From positions 1 to 36,639 of the forward strand of contig JAFVOP010000110.1 of NCBI GenBank assembly GCA_017505745.1: a stretch of DNA of 36,639 bases, written 5' to 3'. Under the pieces are notes generated by a model that was not told the origin of the DNA, ran no database searches, and saw only the letters and a list, made by a program, of their open reading frames with translations. The position numbers and the translations under genes are program-made. Shown here one piece after another: positions 1 through 8,786 of this stretch (positions within the stretch are counted from its first letter, which is position 1; every line of letters begins with the position of its first letter). Origin of the DNA: Clostridia bacterium (GTDB lineage: Bacteria; Bacillota; Clostridia; Oscillospirales; CAG-272).

Positions 1-617
1 CGATTGACCTCCTCGGCTCCCAGGCTTCCGCCAAAGGAGAGGATAAAAAAGCGATCCTCGGATATTCCCAAACGCTTGCGCGCCTCGGCCTTGGAAAGGC
101 CGCCAAACCCGTTGCGCAGAGGATTTCCTACCTGCACGGTCTTTTCTTTTTTGCGTAACAGCTCCGCGGTTTTTGAAAAATTGATCCAGATGCGGTCTAC
201 GCGCCCCTGCAATTGGCGAACCGCCAAGCCCGGAAGTGCGTTGGATTCGTGCACCGCCGTTGGGATCCCGCGCCTTGCCGCCGCTGCCATGATCGGCCAA
301 CAGGCGTATCCGCCGGTTCCGATAACGATGTCAGGCTGAAACCCGTCCAAAATGCGGTTTGTCTGTTTCGAATACGGAGAGGTCAGCGCAAGCCAGAGTG
401 CCTTGATATTCTTGGGAGAGAGCGAGCGCCGGATCCCCATGGATTCCACATAGTGAAGCGGGTATCCCTCCCGTGGCACCAGATCCTCCTCTTTTCCATT
501 TCGGATCCCGACAAATGCAATCGTAGCATTCGGATCGTTCTGCTTCACCGTTTCGGCAATCGCGAGTGCGGGATTGATGTGTCCGGCGCTGCCGCCGCCT
601 GTCAAAAGCACACGCAT
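1..617 (-). CDS. murG: MurG, N-terminal part (3' end cut by window edge)
   Basis: About 205 residues are visible and the reading frame runs off the window at position 1. The product is the membrane-associated glycosyltransferase that adds GlcNAc from UDP-GlcNAc to lipid I to make lipid II. The start MRVLLTGGGSAGHINPALAI carries the glycine-rich N-terminal loop of MurG, here GGGSAGH rather than GGGTGGH. GTGGYACWP, HESNALPGLAVRQ and VGNPLRNGF follow at the spacing expected for the family. The last visible residues, LSFGGSLGA, are the start of the UDP-GlcNAc-binding C-terminal domain. The ATG has a GGGAGG ribosome binding site at 626-631, 8 nt upstream, which lies inside the 3' end of the preceding small gene. 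One nucleotide separates that gene's stop from this start, so the two are probably translationally coupled. The identity is secure; only the C-terminal half is missing. Confidence 0.96.
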   Translation of the reverse strand, partial: MRVLLTGGGSAGHINPALAIAETVKQNDPNATIAFVGIRNGKEEDLVPREGYPLHYVESMGIRRSLSPKNIKALWLALTSPYSKQTNRILDGFQPDIVIGTGGYACWPIMAAAARRGIPTAVHESNALPGLAVRQLQGRVDRIWINFSKTAELLRKKEKTVQVGNPLRNGFGGLSKAEARKRLGISEDRFFILSFGGSLGAEEVN

Positions 618-618
618 G

Positions 619-927
619 TCAAATTCCTCCCGCCATCGGCACCTGCCAGAGTATAACGGCTCCCGCAAAGAATACCGCGGTCAGAAGCGCGGAGATCGCG
701 TACCAGCGACGGTCCCCGCGAAAATACGGGAGAAAGCTGAAGGTAAGAAAGCTTCCCGCCGCCAAGGCCATGATCACGAAAATACTATCGGCAACGCGTG
801 TAAAGTTTGCCACCGCAAGTCGCGTGCCGAACAGAGCGATCCAAAGCAGAAAGCAGGCCGACAGCGTACAGGAGGAAAGCAGGGTAATTTTAAAATATTG
901 AGTTCTGCGTCTTTGCATGGTGACCAT
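619..927 (-). CDS. small three-helix membrane protein between ftsW and murG, unknown function
   Basis: A protein of 102 residues (99 if the second ATG at 918 is used) that I do not recognise. Three hydrophobic segments are clear, at roughly residues 13-33, 44-66 and 74-95. The N-terminus is basic (QRRRTQ), and the loop between helices 2 and 3 is RGDRRW, so an N-in topology with the RGDRR loop also cytoplasmic would need a re-entrant or short helix; topology is uncertain. The gene is 29 nt downstream of ftsW and 1 nt upstream of murG. AAAGGAG lies only 2 nt before the first ATG and 11 nt before the second, so the start is ambiguous. Its position inside a lipid II synthesis and SEDS operon suggests an envelope role, but no motif gives a function. 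It is not MurD, FtsQ or a known division protein by length or pattern. Confidence 0.75.
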   Translation of the reverse strand: MVTMQRRRTQYFKITLLSSCTLSACFLLWIALFGTRLAVANFTRVADSIFVIMALAAGSFLTFSFLPYFRGDRRWYAISALLTAVFFAGAVILWQVPMAGGI

Positions 928-956
928 GACTCCTTTCTTTATTTTCTGTCAAATCA

Positions 957-2207
957 TCATATCTTTTTGTTTGCAGCGTATCGGGAGATCGAAAGCACGA
1001 TTCCCACCTCAAAGATCTGCAGCATCAGCGAGGTACCGCCATAGCTGAAAAACGGCAACGCGATCCCCGTATTCGGCATGGAATTGGTGACTACGGCGAT
1101 ATTCAAAAGCACCTGAAGCGCTACCTTGAAGGTCAATCCGTATACGGTCAAGGCGCTGAATTTATCGGGACAGTGCCGCGCGATGTAAAATCCTCGCCAA
1201 ACAAAAGCAATGAAAAGGCCGATGACAAGCACAGCTCCGATAAAGCCGAGCTCTTCGCATACGATCGTAAAGATAAAATCGTTTTGCGGTTGAGAAACGT
1301 AGCCGAATTTCTGACGGCTGTTTCCAAGTCCGGTCCCGAAGAGACCGCCCGAGCCGATCGCCATAAGTCCCTGCAGGGTCTGCCACGCGGCTCCCAAGGG
1401 GTCGGCCTCGTCAATGTTGATCCAGGTATCCACACGCGCCTGCGCGTACTCGGAAACCAACACCAACAGGCAAGCTGCCCCAACGATCACCGCACCAATC
1501 CCAACGATCCAGCGTAGCCTGGTGCCGCCGATGAACATCATCGCGATCCCAATCATACCGATGATCATGATGCCCGAAATATGCCTCTCTGCAGCCACCA
1601 GTACGATCAGCACGGCGATAAAGCATCCGGGAAACAAAACACCGTAGCGGAAGTTTCCGCCAAAGCGGTGCGGAGATAGCACCTGCTTTTCATGCGAGGA
1701 CAGAAAATTGGCCAAGGAGAGCACCAGTGCCAGCTTTGCGATTTCAGAGGGCTGTACGGTAATGAATCCAAAGTCCAACCAACGCTTGGCCCCGCTTCCA
1801 AGGTCTGATCCGATTACCAGAACGAGCAGGAGCATCACAACCGATACTCCGAAGAGCACGTAGCTGAAATCCTTCCAAAAATAGGGAGTACAGAAGCGAA
1901 CGATGATCAGCGTAAAAGCAACCGCCATCACCAAGAACACCAGATGACGGGCAATGAAATAGGTACTGTCATCATGGTACTGCTCGGCGTAAACCGACGA
2001 CGCGCTGTAAACCATCACACATCCGAATAACACCAGAATCGATGTGATCAGAAGAAACGGAATATCCACCGCGCCCTTTGCGGGAAGTGCCTCCTGCGCA
2101 GGGGGCTTTTGCAACGGATCTCCGTAATACGTCATTTCCTTTCGGGCCTTTCCAAGTCCGAAAAAGCTGCGGCGCGCCGACTCGTGTTCGTGATATTCCT
2201 GATTCAT
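957..2207 (-). CDS. ftsW: SEDS peptidoglycan glycosyltransferase FtsW/SpoVE
   Basis: A 416-residue polytopic membrane protein of the SEDS family, which polymerises lipid II into glycan strands together with a class B PBP. Seen: a hydrophilic N-terminus of about 45 residues, then about ten membrane segments. Family signatures are KRWLDFGFITVQPSEIAKLA near residue 140, QPQNDFIFTIVCEELGF near 306 and NTGIALPFFSYGGTS near 388. I chose the ATG at 2207 because GAAAGG lies 8 nt upstream (2216-2221). The alternative ATG at 2228 adds seven residues but has no ribosome binding site. The gene follows mraY directly, where murD normally intervenes. In spore formers the same position can hold spoVE, and because the upstream PBP may be SpoVD-like, a sporulation role is possible. 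FtsW and SpoVE cannot be separated by eye. Confidence 0.93.
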   Translation of the reverse strand: MNQEYHEHESARRSFFGLGKARKEMTYYGDPLQKPPAQEALPAKGAVDIPFLLITSILVLFGCVMVYSASSVYAEQYHDDSTYFIARHLVFLVMAVAFTLIIVRFCTPYFWKDFSYVLFGVSVVMLLLVLVIGSDLGSGAKRWLDFGFITVQPSEIAKLALVLSLANFLSSHEKQVLSPHRFGGNFRYGVLFPGCFIAVLIVLVAAERHISGIMIIGMIGIAMMFIGGTRLRWIVGIGAVIVGAACLLVLVSEYAQARVDTWINIDEADPLGAAWQTLQGLMAIGSGGLFGTGLGNSRQKFGYVSQPQNDFIFTIVCEELGFIGAVLVIGLFIAFVWRGFYIARHCPDKFSALTVYGLTFKVALQVLLNIAVVTNSMPNTGIALPFFSYGGTSLMLQIFEVGIVLSISRYAANKKI

Positions 2208-2215
2208 ACGCCACA

Positions 2216-2221
2216 CCTTTC
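2216..2221 (-). promoter_or_regulatory. ribosome binding site fixing the ftsW start
   Basis: GAAAGG on the minus strand, 8 nt before the ATG at 2207. It lies inside the reading frame that would begin at the upstream ATG (2228), which has no comparable site, so 2207 is the likely start. Confidence 0.6.
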
Positions 2222-2237
2222 TGTTCATTTCAAAAGC

Positions 2238-3251
2238 TTAAAGAGCAAGCCATGCAAGTATGCAAACGAGCAATTCCGCCACCGTAAACGCAATCACAAT
2301 CGGAATCTCCTTCCACCCACATTTTTCGAAATGGTGATGAAGAGGAGCCATGCGGAATAAGCGTTTTCCGCATTTGTCCTTGGAAAAGCGCTTCGTGATC
2401 TTAAACCAGACCACCTGCAGAAAGCTCGAGAGCATTTCCAAAATAAATACCGTAGACAGGATCAGTCCCACGCCCTCCTCCTGTGCCTGAAAGGCCGCCG
2501 CGATCACCATCGCACCGAAGAACAAGGAACCCGTATCTCCCATAAACACCCTTGCCGGATGGAAATTGTAAACCAAAAAGCCAAGAGAGGCACCAAGCAA
2601 AAGCGCCCCAACCAGAGAAAGCTGCTCGTTGCGCACCGTGAACGCCCATACCGCGTAGAAGGCACCGATCACGAGCACCACCGAGCTTGCCAGACCGTCG
2701 AGTCCGTCGGTGATATTGCCACCGTTGACCACTCCGGTCAGAAGAACGATGGCAATGGGATACCAATACCAACCGAGCTCCATCTCAAAATTGCAAAACG
2801 GAATGCGAATTGCCGTATCCATATTGCCCGTATAGGACATGATACAAACGTAAGCTGCCGAAATGGCAAGCTGCAGGATCAGCTTTTGATACCATTTGAG
2901 CCCTTCGTTTTGTTTTTTGATCAGCTTGCAGTAATCATCCACAAAACCGATCGCGCCGTTTGCAACGGCAAAGGCGAGCGTTAAGCTGAGCGGAATGTAA
3001 GTTGCAGATACTCCGCGCACCCCCTGTACCAGAAAGAACACCGCCATTACAATCATGGAGGCCAGGATAAACCCGATGCCGCCCATGATGGGAGTTCCCT
3101 CCTTGGATTTGTGCCAACGGGGACCAATCTCCAATATTCTCTGCCCCACCTTGTGCGAACGTAAAACAGGAATCAGAACGCGTTCCGCTACAACCGTAAG
3201 CAAAAACACCGACAGCGCAACCGCCGCAAATACAATTGTAAACCAGTCCAT
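2238..3251 (-). CDS. mraY: MraY, phospho-MurNAc-pentapeptide translocase
   Basis: A 337-residue integral membrane enzyme that transfers phospho-MurNAc-pentapeptide from UDP to undecaprenyl phosphate, forming lipid I. The family motifs are all present: GTPIMGG near residue 53, FVDDYCKLIKK near 103 with the paired aspartates, NITDGLDGLA near 180, FMGDTGSLFFG near 238, and the histidine cluster PLHHHFEKCGW near 305. About ten hydrophobic segments fit the usual topology, and the length is close to the family norm of about 320-360. A ribosome binding site, AAAGGA, lies 12 nt before the ATG. The gene sits 39 nt downstream of murF and is followed after 30 nt by ftsW, with no murD between them. Confidence 0.97.
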   Translation of the reverse strand: MDWFTIVFAAVALSVFLLTVVAERVLIPVLRSHKVGQRILEIGPRWHKSKEGTPIMGGIGFILASMIVMAVFFLVQGVRGVSATYIPLSLTLAFAVANGAIGFVDDYCKLIKKQNEGLKWYQKLILQLAISAAYVCIMSYTGNMDTAIRIPFCNFEMELGWYWYPIAIVLLTGVVNGGNITDGLDGLASSVVLVIGAFYAVWAFTVRNEQLSLVGALLLGASLGFLVYNFHPARVFMGDTGSLFFGAMVIAAAFQAQEEGVGLILSTVFILEMLSSFLQVVWFKITKRFSKDKCGKRLFRMAPLHHHFEKCGWKEIPIVIAFTVAELLVCILAWLAL

Positions 3252-3290
3252 ACAAACGTCGATTCCTTTCTAAACATAGATGTGCAGGGA

Positions 3291-4712
3291 TCAAAGCCGT
3301 CCCTTGAGATAGGCAAGGATCTGCTCGGCCCCTACCGAGCGGCTGGCCTTGACGAGCACCACGTCTCCGTCCTCCAGCGCTTCTGCCAGCGCGTCGGCGG
3401 TAATTGCCAGATTTTTTGCGTTGGGATTTTGTAAAATACACGTATTCGGCATTCCATTCTGCCGTGCGCCTACCGCGATCTGCTCACCGCCTCGGCCAAC
3501 GGTATAGAGGCGATCGATCTTTTTTCTTGCCAGATAAGCGCCAACCGAGCGATGCAACGCGGGGCTGTCACTTCCCAGCTCCAGCATATCCCCCAATACG
3601 GCCACGCTTCTCTTTTTACGGCTTCGGCTATACTGCTCCAACACGTCCACCGCACAGATCATCGATTCGGGAGAGGCATTGTAGCAATCCTCGATGACCG
3701 TGATCTTACCAAGCTGATAAATATGCTGGCGCATGCCATTTGGATAGTAATTCATCAATCCCTCGCGGATCTGCTCCTCGCTCATACCTGCCATTGTCGC
3801 AACCGCATATGCATAAAGTGCGGCGTAAACGTTGTGCTTGCCAAGCAAACGGATCGAAAGATCCGTTACCGTTTTGCCATTGTGCACGAGATCAAACACC
3901 GTGCGATCGGTCTCTACCCTGATATTCTTTGCAGAAAAGTCGGCTTTTTCACTCAAAACCGACACATATACCGTGTGGTAACTTTTGCCGCGGATGCCGC
4001 GAAGCAAGGGCTCGTCACCGCTGAGGATCAGCGTGCCGTTTTCCTTGAGGCCTGACAAAATTTCGAGCTTTGCGCGGCAGATATTTTCTCTTGATCCAAG
4101 CATTTCCAAATGCGACGAGCCAATATTGGTAATGATCGCAATATCCGGCTCGGCGGCGATCGAAAGACGTTCGATCTCTCCAAAATGGTTCATTCCCATC
4201 TCCAAAACCGCCCATTCACTGTCGGTTGGCAGCGTCATCATCGAAAGCGGCATTCCCACCACACTGTTGTGATTTCCCGCGGTTTGTGCCGTTTTGGAGC
4301 CCACCGAGAGAACCGAGGTGATCAGATCCTTCGTGGTGGTCTTTCCCACGCTTCCCGTTACGGCAACGGTTTTGCACCGCAGATACTGGCGATAGCTGTT
4401 TGCCAACTTGGAAAGCGCCAGCTCGGTGTCTCCCACCACGATGGCAGTGGCGTCCGAGGCATCCAGTTCCTCGTTCCTCCGCTCACAGATCACACAGCGG
4501 CATCCGTTCTTCAAAGCAACGCCGATATAATTATGACCGTCCACGCGCTCCCCGCGCAGTGCTACGAACGCCGTTTCCGCGTCGGCCTCACGCGAGTCCG
4601 TGCAGATATAGCGCACGGCAACCTCACCAAGCGCACCTTGAAAAAGCTCTCCGCCACACAGACGGGCAAGCGTACCAAAGCTGATCTGATGGATACTGAA
4701 AGCGATCTTCAT
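3291..4712 (-). CDS. murF: MurF, UDP-MurNAc-tripeptide:D-Ala-D-Ala ligase
   Basis: A 473-residue cytoplasmic Mur ligase that adds D-Ala-D-Ala to the UDP-MurNAc-tripeptide using ATP. The ATP-binding loop is VTGSVGKTTTKD near residue 118, with serine and valine in the loop as is common in MurF. NHNSVVGMPLSMM near 145 and EMGMNHFGEIERLS near 170 are MurF-type central-domain signatures. VIEDCYNASPESM near 355 and AVLGDMLELG near 380 mark the C-terminal domain. The ATG overlaps the end of murE by 4 nt (4709-4712), a strong sign of translational coupling. Length and domain order are normal. Confidence 0.96.
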   Translation of the reverse strand: MKIAFSIHQISFGTLARLCGGELFQGALGEVAVRYICTDSREADAETAFVALRGERVDGHNYIGVALKNGCRCVICERRNEELDASDATAIVVGDTELALSKLANSYRQYLRCKTVAVTGSVGKTTTKDLITSVLSVGSKTAQTAGNHNSVVGMPLSMMTLPTDSEWAVLEMGMNHFGEIERLSIAAEPDIAIITNIGSSHLEMLGSRENICRAKLEILSGLKENGTLILSGDEPLLRGIRGKSYHTVYVSVLSEKADFSAKNIRVETDRTVFDLVHNGKTVTDLSIRLLGKHNVYAALYAYAVATMAGMSEEQIREGLMNYYPNGMRQHIYQLGKITVIEDCYNASPESMICAVDVLEQYSRSRKKRSVAVLGDMLELGSDSPALHRSVGAYLARKKIDRLYTVGRGGEQIAVGARQNGMPNTCILQNPNAKNLAITADALAEALEDGDVVLVKASRSVGAEQILAYLKGRL

Positions 4713-6235
4713 AATTCCGTCTCCGTACTCTCGATAGTGGGGTTGGAGCCCTGCCGCAACCGAAAGGCCTTTTGCACCAGCTCCCTCTCGCAGAAGGGAC
4801 GACGTCCCTCCTTGGTAATCTCATATTCCTCATGACCCTTTCCCGCAAGCAGGATCAGGTCGCCTTTTTTTGCTTGTTGAATAGCGAAATCAATCGCTTC
4901 TTTTCGATCGGGTATCACCGTATACACCGATTTGGGATCGATCCCCGTCAGGATCTCGGAAAGAATCGCTTCGGGCTCCTCGCTCCGACTGTTATCCGAG
5001 GTCAGGATGATCGCATCGGCATACGCGGAAGCAATCTTTCCCATTACGGGACGTTTGGTTCGGTCGCGGTCACCGCCGCATCCAAACAGGAGCACCAAAC
5101 GCTCTCCCTTGTTTAGCATCTGCCGCGCCGTGCGCAACAAATTTTCCAGGGCATCGGGCGTGTGCGCATAATCGATCAAGACACGAAACTCCGCACCAAG
5201 GCCCAATTTTACGCGCTCCATCCTTCCGCGCACCCCCATCACCGAGGAAATTCCGGCTTTGATCACCGATGCGCCAAGCCCAAGCTGTAAGGCGCAAACC
5301 GCTGCTTGCATAGAGTTCATCACGCTGAAGTCCCCCGCAATCGGGCAGGAAATGCGGATGCGCGAGTCTCGCGACGATAAATCATAGCTCACACCGCTCT
5401 CGCTCTGCGATCGGTTCTCCGCCACGTAGTCGGCATCACCATCGATCGCGCAAGTGATACACGGGCCGGTTGTATGCGCTTTCATGTACGCAGCATACGG
5501 CGAATCTCCATTGAATATCGCAAGTCGGCTTTTGGAGAAGAGCCTTGCCTTTGCCTCGGCGTAGGCCTCCATCGTGCCGTGAAAATCCAGGTGCTCGGGA
5601 GTCAGATTGGTAAAGATCGCCGCTTCAAACTCAATCGGATCCAATTTGTCCAGCGCCAACGCGTGAGACGTAACCTCCATGAGTACGTACTCCACGCGAT
5701 CCTCCACCATTTCGGCAAGGACACGGTATAGCTCAGCAGGATCGGGAGTAGTCATATTGGCCAGCGGATCTGTTGCAGAGGCTACTTGCAACCGCCGCCC
5801 CGCCGACTCACATCCAACCGTGCCGATCAACCCGCATCGGCAAAGCGCCGCTTCCAGAATTGCGCGTAACAGACAGGTCACACTGGTTTTTCCGTTGGTA
5901 CCGGTCACGCCAATGATCTTCAGCCGCTGTGCGGGAAATCCATACCATGCATGGTAAAGCCTTGCCGCGGCGCAACGGGTGTTCTCGCTTTGCAGGATCA
6001 ACACTCCCTTGGGAGCCTCCCACTCGCAATCTCTTTGAACCAAAATACAGCTTGCGCCTGCGCGTACCGCTTCGGCAATATACGCGTGTCCGTTCACATG
6101 AAGTCCACGAATGCAAACAAACATCGCACCGACCTTCACGCGGCGAGAATCGGTTTCGATCGCGGAAATTTCCCGCGAGATCTCGGCATCGGGACAACGT
6201 ATGCCCGCTGCCTTACATAACAGCTCCAGCTTCAC
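4709..6235 (-). CDS. murE: MurE, UDP-MurNAc-dipeptide ligase (third-residue amino acid)
   Basis: A 508-residue Mur ligase that adds the third stem-peptide residue to UDP-MurNAc-L-Ala-D-Glu. The ATP loop is GVTGTNGKTSVT near residue 105, followed by EVTSHALALDKL and FTNLTPEHLDFHG in the central domain. Near residue 411 the specificity loop reads SDNSRSEEP. Meso-DAP enzymes usually carry DNPR; here the arginine that contacts DAP is kept but proline is replaced by serine. I infer meso-DAP use, with some doubt. GKGHEEYE near 465 is the usual C-terminal motif. The start is a GTG at 6235, supported by a perfect AAGGAGG at 6243-6249, 7 nt upstream; the nearby ATG at 6242 is out of frame. The 77-nt gap to the upstream PBP gene holds no clear promoter. 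Confidence 0.96.
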   Translation of the reverse strand: MKLELLCKAAGIRCPDAEISREISAIETDSRRVKVGAMFVCIRGLHVNGHAYIAEAVRAGASCILVQRDCEWEAPKGVLILQSENTRCAAARLYHAWYGFPAQRLKIIGVTGTNGKTSVTCLLRAILEAALCRCGLIGTVGCESAGRRLQVASATDPLANMTTPDPAELYRVLAEMVEDRVEYVLMEVTSHALALDKLDPIEFEAAIFTNLTPEHLDFHGTMEAYAEAKARLFSKSRLAIFNGDSPYAAYMKAHTTGPCITCAIDGDADYVAENRSQSESGVSYDLSSRDSRIRISCPIAGDFSVMNSMQAAVCALQLGLGASVIKAGISSVMGVRGRMERVKLGLGAEFRVLIDYAHTPDALENLLRTARQMLNKGERLVLLFGCGGDRDRTKRPVMGKIASAYADAIILTSDNSRSEEPEAILSEILTGIDPKSVYTVIPDRKEAIDFAIQQAKKGDLILLAGKGHEEYEITKEGRRPFCERELVQKAFRLRQGSNPTIESTETEL

Positions 6236-6242
6236 AGATCAT

Positions 6243-6249
6243 CCTCCTT
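6243..6249 (-). promoter_or_regulatory. ribosome binding site fixing the murE GTG start
   Basis: AAGGAGG on the minus strand, 7 nt before the GTG at 6235. An ATG lying between the two is out of frame, so this site decides in favour of the GTG. Confidence 0.75.
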
Positions 6250-6312
6250 GAAAATTCATACGTTTCACTTCCAAACAGGATCATCTGTTTCTATTTTTGT
6301 TTCTTTTCTCTT

Positions 6313-8712
6313 TTAATCGGTATCGTTCAGGTAACGGAAGGTGACCTCCACAACACTTCCTCGCGGGACCTCACTCCCCGCCTCCAGGCTTTGCGCAATC
6401 ACGGTAGCGCCGTTGCCCGAGAGGTAATTGGAGGTTCCGAGGATCCGAATATTGAGTCCCGCATTGATCAGGGTTTGGTTGGCGGCCAGTGCCGTCATTC
6501 CCTTCACGTCCGGAACACGCACCGTTTCGGGCTCTGCTCCACGCTCGGTATAAAGGATCACACGTCCCGCTTCCTTTTCAATCACAGTCCGTTTTTCGGG
6601 ATATTGCTTATAAACAACGCCGTTTTCATCACCTACGATCTCCACCTTCAATCCACGCTCTTGGCAGAGGCTCTTCGCATAGGAGGCGCTTACGTAGAGG
6701 CAATCGGGGACCGAGACTGCCAGTTTTTCCAGCTCCTTCTCGGTATAAACGGCTTCCACTCCCAGGTACGGGAGAATGGTTTTCATGACGTTTCCAACGT
6801 AGGGCGCCGCCACGGTGCTTCCGTAAAGCACACCCTGGGTCGGCTCGTCTACGATAATGATCACTGCATACTGCGGATTGTCGGCCGGTGCATAGGCAAC
6901 CGTAGAGCAGACGTAGTCCTGGCTCACCGCAAATTCGTCCACCTCTCCTACGTAACCGCAAAGCGTGCAGACGTATTTGGATACGCCATCCACCACGGTA
7001 GGCTTTCCCGTACTGTCACAGTGAGGACACTCCCGCTCTTTTTTTTCGGAGGTTCCGGTTTTTGCTGCAATGCGATACCCGGCAACGTAAGCGTTTTTCG
7101 CACCGCCGTTTCCCGATACACCGCCCTCCAGAATCTCGGATACCTGCTTGCATACCGCACTGCTCACCACTTGACGCCGCACCGCGGTGTCGAAGGATTT
7201 TATCACGGTCCCATTTTCGTCGGTGATCGAAGACACCAGATGCGGCTTTACAAGATATCCGCCGTTGGCAACCGCGGATACCGCCGTGATCTGTTGGATC
7301 AGGGTAACGTTAAAGTTCTGTCCAAAGGAATAGATCGCCAGATCCAATTCGGTAAATGCGCTCTCGGTAGCAAACACACCGGTCTGCTCGCCCGGAAGAT
7401 CGATTCCCGTTTTTTCAAAATAGCCAAAGGAACGGAGATAGCTGTAAAAGGCGGAGGTGCCCAGCTCCAGCCCCACGCTCATCAATACCGGGTTGCAGGA
7501 TTGCTGAATGCCCTGCACAAAGCTCAGCGTTCCGTGCCCGTGCGTTTTATGGCAATGGATCCGGTGTCCCAGCACGTTCTTATAGCCGGGGCAGGAAAAT
7601 GTTTGGGTAGGAGTAACGACCGCCTCCTCCAGCGCCATCGACGCAGTGATGACCTTAAAGGTAGATCCGGGAATGTAGGACTCGGTGATTGCCTTATTCG
7701 ACCACATTTCCAGGAGAAGATTCTGCTTGAACGCACCGTACTCCTCGGATTCGGTGAGGTATCCACCCGTGTTAAGCTTGTCGGTTGCCTCCTGATTCAA
7801 GCTCCAAGGATCGTTGAGATCAAAATCGGGATAGACCGCCATACCAAGGATCGCTCCCGTGTTGACATCCATCACGATCCCTGCCGCGCGATTTTCGCCG
7901 CCCGACTCGGTATAAGCCATCTTCAGCTGCTCCTCCAGCGTTGCCTGAACAAATACGTCCAGGGTGGTGTTGAGGTTGTAGCCGTCCTGCGCCTCAATGT
8001 ACTCGCGGTATTCATAGGGCATTTCATTGCCCAGGGCATCCCGCGCGGTCACATACCGCCCGTTGGTGCCGCGAAGCATTTCGTTATAGGAATACTCCAA
8101 TCCGTAAAGCCCGGTTCCGTCGCTGCCGGTAAATCCAAGCACATGAGCGGCCAAGGAGCCGTACGGATAATATCTGGTATTGGTGGTTTGCAGATAAACC
8201 ATTCTCTGCAAGCCGTATTCGTCGATCAACTCGCGCACACGGTCGGCCGTTGCCTCATCCACTTCCTTTTGAATGGTACGGTCGAGATACCGCGTGTAGG
8301 TTGTTTGCTTCAGAACAAACTCGTAGGTCACGTCCAAAACCGAGGAAAGCTCGCTTGCAATCAACTCATCCAACCGAATATTCTCTCCGTTCTGCTCAAG
8401 CTCGCTTTGCGCGGAGGCAATTGAGGAGGGAGAAATGAACACGCGATAGGTACTCACGTTGGTGGCAAGAAGCACACCATTTGCATCATAAATATTGCCC
8501 CGTGCTGCGGTCACGGAAGCCTGTGTGGTCATCTGCTGCAGCACCTTTTGCTGATAATGATCGTATCCTGCGGTTTGTAAAATCAGGATTCTAAGCAGAA
8601 GCACACCGAACAGACACACAGCTATCCAAAAGAGACAAGCGGATCGCCGCAGGACTCTTGGGTGTATCGTTTCGGTGTTCTCCTCGGGCAATCGGGGGTT
8701 GATATCCTTCAT
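6313..8712 (-). CDS. ftsI: class B penicillin-binding protein with zinc-ribbon insert and two PASTA domains (FtsI/SpoVD type)
   Basis: A 799-residue single-pass membrane transpeptidase that cross-links peptidoglycan next to a SEDS polymerase. A short basic N-terminus precedes a membrane anchor at residues 25-48. The dimerisation region follows, with ARGNIYDANGVLLA near 70. The penicillin-binding domain has the catalytic serine in GSTFK near 350, SCN near 405 and KTG near 550. Directly after KTG comes an insert with CPHC and CTLC, 16 residues apart, a likely zinc knuckle near residues 560-585. Two PASTA domains fill about residues 655-795. AAAGGAG lies 8 nt before the ATG. The gene follows the largest internal gap of the operon (113 nt), which holds a sigma-E-like promoter candidate, so it may serve sporulation (spoVD) as well as or instead of division. 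It is the only PBP visible here. Confidence 0.93.
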   Translation of the reverse strand: MKDINPRLPEENTETIHPRVLRRSACLFWIAVCLFGVLLLRILILQTAGYDHYQQKVLQQMTTQASVTAARGNIYDANGVLLATNVSTYRVFISPSSIASAQSELEQNGENIRLDELIASELSSVLDVTYEFVLKQTTYTRYLDRTIQKEVDEATADRVRELIDEYGLQRMVYLQTTNTRYYPYGSLAAHVLGFTGSDGTGLYGLEYSYNEMLRGTNGRYVTARDALGNEMPYEYREYIEAQDGYNLNTTLDVFVQATLEEQLKMAYTESGGENRAAGIVMDVNTGAILGMAVYPDFDLNDPWSLNQEATDKLNTGGYLTESEEYGAFKQNLLLEMWSNKAITESYIPGSTFKVITASMALEEAVVTPTQTFSCPGYKNVLGHRIHCHKTHGHGTLSFVQGIQQSCNPVLMSVGLELGTSAFYSYLRSFGYFEKTGIDLPGEQTGVFATESAFTELDLAIYSFGQNFNVTLIQQITAVSAVANGGYLVKPHLVSSITDENGTVIKSFDTAVRRQVVSSAVCKQVSEILEGGVSGNGGAKNAYVAGYRIAAKTGTSEKKERECPHCDSTGKPTVVDGVSKYVCTLCGYVGEVDEFAVSQDYVCSTVAYAPADNPQYAVIIIVDEPTQGVLYGSTVAAPYVGNVMKTILPYLGVEAVYTEKELEKLAVSVPDCLYVSASYAKSLCQERGLKVEIVGDENGVVYKQYPEKRTVIEKEAGRVILYTERGAEPETVRVPDVKGMTALAANQTLINAGLNIRILGTSNYLSGNGATVIAQSLEAGSEVPRGSVVEVTFRYLNDTD

Positions 8713-8786
8713 ATGCTTCTCTCCTTTCCATTGTCTGTTGAGCTCTCGGAAAGGCGGAAGGAACTCCCCCGCTTACCTCGCTATTC

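Noticed and set aside
6236-6312. Possible internal promoter or terminator in the PBP-murE gap
   Set aside because: Only a weak AAACAG/CTGTTT hairpin without a T-run is present, and no paired -35 and -10 boxes are visible.
5929-8424. An 831-residue open frame on the plus strand opposite the PBP gene and part of murE
   Set aside because: The minus strand carries a PBP and MurE with all catalytic motifs. The plus-strand frame has no recognisable motif, no ribosome binding site and crosses two real genes.
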